From the NCBI GenBank assembly GCA_964472565.1, contig CAYYNB010000115.1, positions 1-19,551 of the forward strand: a stretch of 19,551 nt of DNA, given 5' to 3'. This stretch comes from DATAMF01 sp964472565 (GTDB lineage: Bacteria > Chloroflexota > Anaerolineae > Aggregatilineales > Aggregatilineaceae). Numbering within the stretch: position 1 is the stretch's first letter; each line of letters opens with the position of its first letter. The position numbers and the translations under genes were made by a program. The notes below the pieces were generated by a model that saw only the letters and a program-made list of their open reading frames with translations, did not search any database and had not been told where the DNA came from. Positions 6,653 through 13,759 of this stretch are shown in pieces.

Positions 6653-9600
6653 ATGGCTCATATTTTTATCTCCTACTCACGCGAGAACTATAATTTTGTA
6701 CAACGTCTGATTACCGACTTGAAACAGGCTGGCATCCAAATTTACATCGATCAGGTCGGGCTGAAACCTGGCACGCCCGACTGGGAACAGGCTCTGCGTG
6801 ATGCCATCAGTGCGGCTCATGCAATACTGCTGATTGCGTCACCTGTGTCGCGCAGATCGCCGTATGTGCGAGACGAACTGGCGATTGCGAAAGACGGGCG
6901 CAAGACCATTTATCCGGTGTGGGCCGCTGGCAAGCAGTGGATCGACTGTATTCCGTTGGGACTTGGGCACACGCAATACGTTGATATGCGCGAGGATGCG
7001 TATACTGACGGATTACAAAAGTTAATCAATGCCCTATGCGTCGAGTCGGGTTCTAGATCGGCTGCGATATTGCCAGAGCTGACAACCACCCCTGACACGC
7101 CGCCGCGCAATCCTTACAAAGGACTGCGTCCATTCCGGGCCGAGGATCGTGGTGACTTTTTCGGACGGACAGCGCTGGTGAATGATCTGGTGGCGGCGCT
7201 ACATCCTACAAATAATGGGTCACGGTTTTTGGCAGTGATCGGGCCAAGCGGCAGCGGCAAATCGAGTGTGGTCATGGCGGGACTGCTGCCCGCACTGCAA
7301 GACGGTGCGCTGGATGGCAGCCGCACCTGGATCTACCTGGAACCCATGATCCCCGGCACCCAACCGCTCGAAAACCTGGCAATTCGTTTAGCGCGCGCCC
7401 TGCCACATCGGTCACAGCGGGCTATCCTGGAAGATTTGCAAGATCCCACCACACGCGGCCTGCACCGCGTTGGCTGTGAAGTCGCTACCCAACCCGGCAC
7501 ACGATTGGTGCTGTATGTGGACCAGTTTGAGGAGTTGTTCACGCTGGTTCCCCACGAAAACGAGCGCCAGCAGTTCATCGACCTGGTGACCACTGCCGTC
7601 AGCGAACCGAGCGGGCCTGTGACCGTGATTTTGTCGATGCGCGCCGATTTTTATGATCGGCCCATGCAGTATGGCGAACTATGCGCTCTGCTGGAACAGT
7701 GTGGCAAGGTTGTTCCGCCTATGGCCTTGGCTGATTTGTACGATGTGGTGCAGGAACCTGCCGATCTGTCCGATGTGCGCTTGAAATTTGATGACGGGCT
7801 GGTGACTGAACTGGTCTTCGCTGTGCGGGATGAAGTCGGCGGTCTGCCACTGCTGCAATTCACACTGGATCAGTTGTTCCGGCGCAGCGAGAACCGACGT
7901 CTAACACGCACAGATTACGAGGCTATCGGTGGGGTGCGTGGAGCGCTGCGCAGGCATGCCGAAGCAACCATTGACCAACTTCCGACTGACTCTCACCGTC
8001 AGATGGCACGGGCGCTCTTCCTGCGGCTGATCGAACCGGGGGCTACCGAGCAGGACACGACCCGCCGCCGCGCAGTCCTGAATGAACTGGATTTGCCCGA
8101 TGCTGAACAGACACGCCTGATTCACGCGGCGGCGGATGCCTTCATCTCGGCACGGCTGCTGGTGACCGGGCAGACAGGCCAGGAAACAACAATTGAAGTA
8201 GCGCATGAGGCGCTGATCCGCGAGTGGAGGCGGCTGGGCGAGTGGCTCCATGATGCACGTGAAGATGTGCGGCTGCAAAAAGCCGTCAGTGCCGACGCCG
8301 CCGAATGGACTCGGCGTGGGCAGAAGTCGGACGATGATATGCTCTACCGAGGAACGGTCTTGGAAGAGGCCGATGCGTGGGCCAGACGCAGCGCCGCCAG
8401 TATCCAGGAGACGGCCTTTATCAATGCATCCATGCAGGCTCAGGCGCGGCGCAAAGCTGCCGAGGCGCGCATTGCTCAACAAGTGCAGCGTTTCCGGCAG
8501 GCATCGGCAGTGCTGTTGATCGTGTTTCTGCTGGCATTGGGAGGCGTTGTGTGGGCGCTGCTATCGGCACAAAGTGCTCAGGATGACCGTAACCAGGCTG
8601 AAACTCAGCAGGCAGTGGCACGGCAGGAGCAGGCGAACGCGCAGACTCAGGCAGCGAATGCTCAGGCGGACAGCGCGCAGGCCCAGACCCAGGCCGCAAA
8701 TGCAGAAACGCAGCAGGCCATTGCTCAACAGGATCAAGCTGAGGCTGAACTCCAGCTGGGGCAGGCGACAGCAACCCTGGCGTATGTGCAAGATCAGGGG
8801 ACAGCAGTCGCGGCGCAGGCAACCTACTTTAGCATTGAACAAAATCGCATCGGCACACTCTCCGCTGGAGCCGTCGTAATTCCACCGGGTACAATGACGC
8901 CGGATGTCTTTTTGCCCACCCTGACCGCTGTTGCCGAACTGCGCACTTGGCAGCCGCATATCATCGTCGACGACTTCGGCGTGGAGATGGTCGAGGTGCC
9001 GCCGGGGTGTTTTATGATGGGCAGTGTGGCGGGGGCGAACGAGCAGCCAGTGCATGACCAGTGTTTTGACGAGCCGTTCTACATCGACCGCTACGAAGTG
9101 ACCAATTGGCAGTTTGAAGCCGTCACCGAACAAACGCCGCCCAGCCAATATATTGGCAGCAACCGTCCAGTTGAAAGCATCACCTGGTTTGATGCGCGCG
9201 ATTTTTGCATCCAGCGCGGCGCACGTCTGCCTACCGAACGCGAATGGGAATACGCCGCGCGCGGCCCGGACAGTTTTACTTATCCCTGGGGTAATGTGTT
9301 CGTGCCGGAATATGCTGTGACTGGTCATACCCAGGCTCAGGGAACCTTGGATGTCATCGGGGAAGACGGTCAGCCGCTGCGCCCCGGTGGAGCCTCCTGG
9401 GTGGGAGCACTGGACATGGGCGGCAATGTTGCCGAATGGACCAGCACGCGCTACGATGACATTGATTATTCTGAACAGACCATTGATTTGCAGAACCTTT
9501 ATCCGTATCCTTATGTGATCGATGATGGTCGGGAAACCGACGAAAGTTTTGAAGACTATCAAGCCCGACAGCCGCTATACACGACCCGTGTGTTTCGAGG

Positions 9601-9709
9601 CGGATCGTTCGACAGCAATGCTAACACCTTGCGCGCGGCCTCTCGCTACTGGAACTCGCCCGGCGCTTACAACTTTGTCGGTTTTCGATGCGCTCGCTCT
9701 CAGCCGTAG
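6653..9709 (+). CDS. TIR - STAND NTPase - TM - FGE-sulfatase domain protein
   Basis: A 1018-residue protein starting at ATG 6653, where the TIR begins at once (MAHIFISYS). Domains: TIR 1-130, with Glu45 in the WEQALRDAI helix at the position of the catalytic glutamate of NADase TIRs; a STAND (nSTAND1-like) ATPase with Walker A GPSGSGKSS at 197-205 and Walker B LVLYVDQFEE at 285-294; a winged-helix/helical region to about 600; one membrane segment at 618-638 preceded by a basic stretch; a Gln/Ala-rich coiled coil at 641-705; and an FGE-sulfatase (C-type-lectin fold) domain from about 772 to 1013 with GARLPTEREWEYAARG and MGGNVAEWT. Positive-inside topology puts TIR and ATPase in the cytoplasm and the lectin fold outside. 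Such proteins are predicted anti-phage or cell-suicide receptors: ligand sensing drives ATP-dependent assembly and NAD+ depletion. Domains are certain, role inferred. Confidence 0.92.
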   Translation: MAHIFISYSRENYNFVQRLITDLKQAGIQIYIDQVGLKPGTPDWEQALRDAISAAHAILLIASPVSRRSPYVRDELAIAKDGRKTIYPVWAAGKQWIDCIPLGLGHTQYVDMREDAYTDGLQKLINALCVESGSRSAAILPELTTTPDTPPRNPYKGLRPFRAEDRGDFFGRTALVNDLVAALHPTNNGSRFLAVIGPSGSGKSSVVMAGLLPALQDGALDGSRTWIYLEPMIPGTQPLENLAIRLARALPHRSQRAILEDLQDPTTRGLHRVGCEVATQPGTRLVLYVDQFEELFTLVPHENERQQFIDLVTTAVSEPSGPVTVILSMRADFYDRPMQYGELCALLEQCGKVVPPMALADLYDVVQEPADLSDVRLKFDDGLVTELVFAVRDEVGGLPLLQFTLDQLFRRSENRRLTRTDYEAIGGVRGALRRHAEATIDQLPTDSHRQMARALFLRLIEPGATEQDTTRRRAVLNELDLPDAEQTRLIHAAADAFISARLLVTGQTGQETTIEVAHEALIREWRRLGEWLHDAREDVRLQKAVSADAAEWTRRGQKSDDDMLYRGTVLEEADAWARRSAASIQETAFINASMQAQARRKAAEARIAQQVQRFRQASAVLLIVFLLALGGVVWALLSAQSAQDDRNQAETQQAVARQEQANAQTQAANAQADSAQAQTQAANAETQQAIAQQDQAEAELQLGQATATLAYVQDQGTAVAAQATYFSIEQNRIGTLSAGAVVIPPGTMTPDVFLPTLTAVAELRTWQPHIIVDDFGVEMVEVPPGCFMMGSVAGANEQPVHDQCFDEPFYIDRYEVTNWQFEAVTEQTPPSQYIGSNRPVESITWFDARDFCIQRGARLPTEREWEYAARGPDSFTYPWGNVFVPEYAVTGHTQAQGTLDVIGEDGQPLRPGGASWVGALDMGGNVAEWTSTRYDDIDYSEQTIDLQNLYPYPYVIDDGRETDESFEDYQARQPLYTTRVFRGGSFDSNANTLRAASRYWNSPGAYNFVGFRCARSQP
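9596..9691 (+). other. Candidate diversity-generating retroelement variable region
   Basis: The segment encodes RGGSFDSNANTL...VGFRC at residues 982-1013, the C-terminal lectin-fold loop that diversity-generating retroelements (DGRs) rewrite in many FGE-type targets. Most surface positions use codons one or two A-substitutions away from AAC or AAT (GAC, AGC, AAC, TAC, GGC, GCT, TTT), as expected after adenine mutagenesis of an Asn-rich template. No reverse transcriptase or template repeat is visible in the window, so it could equally be an ordinary FGE C-terminus. Confidence 0.35.
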
Positions 9710-9828
9710 GCTAATTCTGGGCTGCTGGTTTCTGGCTGTTCTGTTTTCTAATCTGTATGAGTTTCATCTGATGTAGTTTGAGAGAACTGAGTGTTTCCGC
9801 CCAGGCAAATGGGCGAATATACAAGAGT

Positions 9829-9874
9829 GCGGCCCGGACTGGTAGCTAGCCAGTATCCGGGCCGCGAGTTTTTT
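9829..9874 (+). terminator. Rho-independent terminator after the TIR-NTPase gene
   Basis: A 10-bp GC stem (9829-9838 with 9856-9865), extended by CTGG/CCAG, is followed by a run of six T at 9869-9874. A smaller 6-bp hairpin (9798-9803 with 9810-9815) precedes it. It lies 120 bases after the stop at 9709. Confidence 0.85.
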
Positions 9875-9901
9875 CTAGTGTTTTCCACCCCGGAATTTTG
9901 C

Positions 9902-9966
9902 CCCCGATTTTGGGAGATTTCCCATCCCAAACTGGTAATTCTCCGTACTTCCCAGCACCCCGATTT
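9902..9966. promoter_or_regulatory. Candidate oriT or relaxosome binding region
   Basis: Just upstream of the mobilisation genes. A 7-bp inverted repeat (9909-9915 with 9925-9931) encloses a 9-base loop, and the 9-base direct repeat CCCCGATTT occurs at 9902-9910 and 9958-9966. Inverted plus direct repeats next to a ribbon-helix-helix and relaxase gene pair are typical of oriT or of the autoregulatory operator of the accessory protein. No nic consensus is recognised. Confidence 0.35.
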
Positions 9967-10007
9967 GAGACAATGAGGGAAGTGAACACGACCAGTGAGG
10001 ATTCCCA

Positions 10008-10403
10008 ATGCCAGCCACTAAAACTGCCCGGCGCAGTGTCGCTATGACACCCGAACTGCGAGCGCGACTCCAGCAACTTCTTGCCAAGCAAGGAAAAGAG
10101 GTTACTGAAGCGGATCTCATCCGCCAGGCCATCCGCGAATTTCTGGATCAGCAGGAAGATATCGCGGGTAGCCGCGCCCATTTCCGCAAGACCTTTCAGG
10201 GACGGATCGACGAACTGCAAGCTGACTTGTTCTTTCACCTAGATGTGCTGCTGGAACTGCTCGCGTATGGACTGGCGTTGATGCTGCCCATTTTTACCGA
10301 ACAGCCGATCACTGCTGCCGAACTCATTCAAGCAGCGATTGTCGCTGCCCGACGTGAGGCGGAGACGATTCAAGCGCAGATGGATGCCGTTCGGAAATCA
10401 TGA
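10008..10403 (+). CDS. Ribbon-helix-helix relaxosome accessory protein (MobC-like)
   Basis: A 131-residue protein; GAGG lies 7 bases before ATG 10008. Residues about 9-52 fit a ribbon-helix-helix DNA-binding domain: a beta strand with RRSVAMTPEL, a helix with LQQLLAKQG, and a second helix with ADLIRQAIREFLDQQ. The rest is helical and ends in a long charged helix, with a hydrophobic stretch at about 78-98 that may form a dimer or bundle core. The stop overlaps the relaxase start (ATGA), so the two are translated together. By context it would bind the transfer origin and assist or regulate the relaxase. It is not a close match to a named MobC; the RHH fold is the secure part. Confidence 0.75.
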   Translation: MPATKTARRSVAMTPELRARLQQLLAKQGKEVTEADLIRQAIREFLDQQEDIAGSRAHFRKTFQGRIDELQADLFFHLDVLLELLAYGLALMLPIFTEQPITAAELIQAAIVAARREAETIQAQMDAVRKS

Positions 10404-11062
10404 GTAAAGCCTCCATTGTGGTCGATCTGGCCTACAAATCACCGAAGCGCAAGGGACGCGGTTCCGGTCCGCAAGGGCTTCTCTCAGGTCTCAAATATTT
10501 CCAGTATCGCGAGGATCGCACTACACGCGCCAGTGCGGAAAAGCAGCGGGATCGCTGGCAGGATCGCGGGATGGGCAAACACTACCGCGAGATTGCGGGT
10601 AACTGCGCACAGCTTCAGAGCCGCCACGTGCTGGCCTGGTCCTGGGTGATCTCGCCCGCACCCGATCTGATGACGCTCGTGCCGGAGGATCAGCGCCGCA
10701 AGCTGGTGATGGATGTGACCGAGCGAGTCGTGGAGGCGTATTACGAGGCACGCGGCTTCCAGACGCCTCCGTATTCTTTTGTTCTCCACGACCGTCTGAC
10801 CACTGAAGGCGAACAGCAGCTCCATACGCACGTCATCCTGCCGGGTATGGCTCCGACTATCGAGGGATGGGAACCCGTCTACAACAACAAGAGCCAGAAG
10901 CACGACGAGCTTTTCAATGAGGTTGCGCGGCAGGAATTCGAGGCCGTGCTGGATCAGACCATTGGCCCGGAGTGGCGGCGGCTGCGACCGGAGCCAGACA
11001 TCAAACCGGCAGACGACATTCCACAAGACATTGACAGTTTGGACGCTTGGTTTCCCAGGTAG
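10400..11062 (+). CDS. Putative short HUH-type relaxase
   Basis: A 220-residue protein overlapping the accessory gene by 4 bases. Residues 75-86 (RHVLAWSWVISP) resemble the first core strand of relaxases, and YSFVLHD at 125-131 plus QLHTHVILPG at 140-149 form the metal-binding His triad candidate (His130, His142, His144). Tyr33 or Tyr36 in LKYFQY is the likely nicking tyrosine. Relaxases nick oriT and stay covalently attached to the DNA strand that is passed to the coupling protein, here encoded 190 bases downstream. The protein is much shorter than typical MOBP or MOBV relaxases and lacks a helicase or primase tail. Strong context supports the call; the exact MOB class is not clear. Confidence 0.68.
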   Translation: MSKASIVVDLAYKSPKRKGRGSGPQGLLSGLKYFQYREDRTTRASAEKQRDRWQDRGMGKHYREIAGNCAQLQSRHVLAWSWVISPAPDLMTLVPEDQRRKLVMDVTERVVEAYYEARGFQTPPYSFVLHDRLTTEGEQQLHTHVILPGMAPTIEGWEPVYNNKSQKHDELFNEVARQEFEAVLDQTIGPEWRRLRPEPDIKPADDIPQDIDSLDAWFPR

Positions 11063-11074
11063 AAGAGCATACGA

Positions 11075-11248
11075 GTGATTTCTTCATCTGCCTTAAACGG
11101 CTTCTTAGTCTTGGCGATCATTTTGTTTTCCTCGGCAGTCCTGACCCGGTTAGGGGCGAGCTTCGATGAAGCCTTGTACTTATCGGTATTCGGTCTGGTC
11201 GTGATCAGTTATGCAGTGACCTCATGGTGGCTGCGGCGGGGAAGGTAA
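11075..11248 (+). CDS. Small two-helix membrane protein (GTG start)
   Basis: A 57-residue reading frame starting at GTG 11075, 12 bases after the relaxase stop, with AGAAGAG upstream. Two hydrophobic segments (about residues 9-24 and 34-50) are separated by a short loop containing Arg and Asp/Glu, and the protein ends in WWLRRGR, a typical inner-membrane anchor edge. It ends 3 bases before the coupling-protein ATG, and the coupling protein's ribosome site (GGGGAAGG) lies within its last codons, indicating coupled translation. By position it resembles small membrane partners of VirD4/TraG proteins. No family recognised; an ATG-only gene search would miss it. Confidence 0.65.
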   Translation: MISSSALNGFLVLAIILFSSAVLTRLGASFDEALYLSVFGLVVISYAVTSWWLRRGR

Positions 11249-11251
11249 TCT

Positions 11252-13258
11252 ATGTTTTATTGGCTGTTCACCGAAGGACGTGCCGCGCTGGGCGGCTGTC
11301 TTGCACCGCTATTGTGCTTGGTCCCGGTGATTCCGATCATGGCTGCTGCACTGATGGGAGCCTCGATCCGCCGCACCGATCAGCCGAAGCAAAGCACCCG
11401 ACGCGATCTGGTTTTGCGGATGCTGGCACACGGGATCGTCTCTCTCGGAATGACCGCCCTCTACCTGACTTTGATGGGCAATTTTGCCATTCACCGTGCA
11501 ACCGGTCCACAGATCAATAATGGATTCATAACAGCAGTGGCTGGCGGCCCGCCGACCATCAACCGGATGCGATTGTTCATCGCTGGTGTGATGGGATGTA
11601 TGGCGCTGGGTATGGCGAACTTTGTCTTGCATGAAGGGCTGCGGCAGGGCGGCTGGCTGCGTGAGCGCGTGGATCGGCTGCGCCGCCCGGCGGTGCGACG
11701 GGGATCGCTCGGGTCCTCTCATTTCTGCACCATGCACGAGTATCGGCGTTATCGACGACTAGATCGCGAAGGGGTGGCCTTCTTCGGCGCGTTCTGGGGT
11801 GAGAATCGTTGGCGGCTGGATTATGGAACTGGCACATTCCAACTGAGCGGAGAAGATGCGGCAAGAGGCATTTTGACGTTGGGTGGTCCAGGCTCTGGTA
11901 AGACCCAGGGGGTGATTCTGCCCGTCATCGGTGACCGAATGCTGGCCGGACACAGCCTCATCGTAGCAGATCCCCAGGGTGAACTGAAAGAGCACGTCAA
12001 TCACTTTGCCCAAGTTACCGGGCATCTGGTCGCAGTACATGATCCGACCAGCAGCGCCGGGCCACGTTATAACTTAGCCGCCGATATCGGCAATGTCTCC
12101 GATGCCCGCGCAATTGCCGATGTACTAGTCCCTAGCGCGCAAGGCGACAATCGGTTCTGGACCGACAGCGCCGCTGCACTTCTCGCTGCCTGCCTCATCC
12201 GCTTTGATACGCTCGGCGATATTTACAATGCGCTCAACGATCCCAAGGCACTAGCTGAAAAATTGTCTTCGAAGCGAGATGATGCCTCGCTGCTGGCAAA
12301 TGCCTTCATCGCCAGTGTGCGCTCAGATGGAAAAGTGGCATCGAATGTGGTCGCAACATTGGCAACGGCGCTGACTGGTTGGGCTTCAACTGATGTGCGC
12401 GCCAACACCAGCGCTTCGGACTTCGAAGCGGAACAGATCATCTCACAGCCAACCGTCGTTGTGCTGACCTGTCCGGGACGGATGCGCGCGGTCTATGCCT
12501 CGTATCTCGGCGCAACCCTGCGCAAGCTGATGCTGGACCTGGATACCATTGGTGAACAAAACGGTGGACCATTACCTATGCCGGTCGGCGTAGTGCTGGA
12601 CGAGTTTCCGACACTGGGTAAACTCGACAGCCTGGTCGCCGACGTGAATCTGGTGCGTAAGCGGCGCATAAGTATCCTGATAGGCGCACAGACCAAAGGG
12701 CAGTTCCATCTGATCTACGGTCAGGAAGGTACACAATCGCTGTTTACAGGTTTGGCGACTCAAATTGTCTTTGGCGGGTGTGATGCGGAAACGGCAGAGT
12801 ACTATTCAAAGGCGTCTGGCATCGCCACTGCCGACGCGAACAAGGACGATCCTAACAGCCATCTGCGCCAGCGCCCATTGCTGACAGTAGATGAAGTAAT
12901 CACCCCGCAATCAGGTAACTGCACCATTTTTGCGCGTTACGTCGAGCCAGGATTTGCCACCCAGGTCATTCTAACCGCCCGTCTCACACGACTGTACGAG
13001 CGCCGCGACTGGCGAGCACGTTTCGCTGCTTCTAAAGAAGTCGAACCTTTACGTTTGGAACGGGGCATTACGCTCGATCTGAATCCGATCCAGCTATCGG
13101 AAACCGCACCAGTAGTTGAACCCGGCCCTGACCGCGCTACGATGGAACACTCCTATCTACGCATGAAACAAATGGAACGTATTCCGGTCCCATTGATACC
13201 GTTGGCCCAGATGAGAGCCAAACACCAGGCGCGAACTGCTGCTGCGCAGGAGAAATGA
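11252..13258 (+). CDS. VirD4/TraG-family type IV coupling protein
   Basis: A 668-residue ATPase. The N-terminus has three hydrophobic segments (about 10-38, 53-75 and 106-127), followed by a soluble motor domain. Walker A is GGPGSGKT at 211-218, with the family's DPQGE at 240-244 in place of the common DxKGE; Walker B is VVLDEF with Asp450-Glu451. The IGAQTKGQ motif and the TQIVFGG strand follow as in TraG/TraD proteins. It should link the relaxase-DNA complex to a type IV secretion channel. No VirB channel genes are in the window, so the element is either mobilisable or has its channel elsewhere. Coding is continuous with the small membrane gene upstream and the HU-like gene 1 base downstream. 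Confidence 0.93.
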   Translation: MFYWLFTEGRAALGGCLAPLLCLVPVIPIMAAALMGASIRRTDQPKQSTRRDLVLRMLAHGIVSLGMTALYLTLMGNFAIHRATGPQINNGFITAVAGGPPTINRMRLFIAGVMGCMALGMANFVLHEGLRQGGWLRERVDRLRRPAVRRGSLGSSHFCTMHEYRRYRRLDREGVAFFGAFWGENRWRLDYGTGTFQLSGEDAARGILTLGGPGSGKTQGVILPVIGDRMLAGHSLIVADPQGELKEHVNHFAQVTGHLVAVHDPTSSAGPRYNLAADIGNVSDARAIADVLVPSAQGDNRFWTDSAAALLAACLIRFDTLGDIYNALNDPKALAEKLSSKRDDASLLANAFIASVRSDGKVASNVVATLATALTGWASTDVRANTSASDFEAEQIISQPTVVVLTCPGRMRAVYASYLGATLRKLMLDLDTIGEQNGGPLPMPVGVVLDEFPTLGKLDSLVADVNLVRKRRISILIGAQTKGQFHLIYGQEGTQSLFTGLATQIVFGGCDAETAEYYSKASGIATADANKDDPNSHLRQRPLLTVDEVITPQSGNCTIFARYVEPGFATQVILTARLTRLYERRDWRARFAASKEVEPLRLERGITLDLNPIQLSETAPVVEPGPDRATMEHSYLRMKQMERIPVPLIPLAQMRAKHQARTAAAQEK

Positions 13259-13259
13259 C

Positions 13260-13541
13260 ATGACACTGACGAAAAAGAAGATGGTGAGCGAGATTGCCCG
13301 TCATACTCGGATCCGCAACCACGATGTGCAGCGGGTGGTCGAGGCATTGATTGATGTGTGGACCGAAGAACTGGTGTCCGGTGGACGGATTGAGATTGAG
13401 AACTTCCTTGTGCTGGAGGTGCAGCGCATTGACCGAGGTGAGCGGCGTGGCATGTTAGGCACGGGTGAGCCGCGCCGGGTGATACATCGGCTGGTGGCCA
13501 GGCCGAGCAAACTGCTACGACGTAAGTTGTGTATCACATAG
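13260..13541 (+). CDS. HU/IHF-like DNA-bending protein
   Basis: A 93-residue protein starting 1 base after the coupling-protein stop. It follows the HU layout: helices at about 4-14 and 20-38 (VQRVVEALIDVWTEEL), the GGRIEIENF turn at 41-49, a beta arm with basic and Gly residues at 57-72, and the closing ARPSKLLRRKL at 80-90, comparable to the HU C-terminal FxPGKxL end. The usual RxxRNPxTG arm tip is altered to GMLGTGEPRR. HU-type proteins bend DNA; in a transfer operon this one would help build the relaxosome or replication complex, or coat transferred DNA. A compact last gene of the transfer operon. Family good, specific role inferred. Confidence 0.85.
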   Translation: MTLTKKKMVSEIARHTRIRNHDVQRVVEALIDVWTEELVSGGRIEIENFLVLEVQRIDRGERRGMLGTGEPRRVIHRLVARPSKLLRRKLCIT

Positions 13542-13646
13542 CCCTTTTGGTTTTAGGTAAGCTTGGCTGCAAGGGCGAAAAAATATTTGATGCCACTTCT
13601 ACGAGGTCCAAACGAGAAATCCTACTGACAAACATAAGGTGTATTA

Positions 13647-13714
13647 GACAAGATTTCATCTGACACCCCCTGTTCCTCTTCTTTGATCTTAGAGTGTCAG
13701 ATTAAGTCTTGCCT
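13647..13714. terminator. Long inverted repeat between convergent genes
   Basis: A 21-base arm at 13647-13667 pairs with 13694-13714 with three mismatches, leaving a 26-base loop. It lies between the + strand HU-like gene and the - strand LGFP-TIR gene, so it could end transcription from both sides. It lacks a clear T run; CATAAGG also occurs as a direct repeat just outside both arms (13634-13640 and 13721-13727), which leaves open an insertion or recombination site. Confidence 0.5.
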
Positions 13715-13759
13715 ACTTCACATAAGGAGAGTATGTTCCCTAACCGGTTGTTGTCCAAT

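Noticed and set aside
6371..6661. 96-residue - strand frame in the hairpin region
   Set aside because: Composition (Arg/Trp/His/Cys-rich) follows from palindromic GC repeats; no ribosome site or family.
8595..8770. Apparent tandem repeat in Gln/Ala-rich codons
   Set aside because: The DNA units are degenerate; the periodicity reflects a coiled-coil protein segment rather than a satellite repeat.
8561..9562. 333-residue open frame on the - strand
   Set aside because: It is antisense to the FGE and coiled-coil part of the TIR-STAND gene, whose + frame is full of recognisable motifs; no start context or family.
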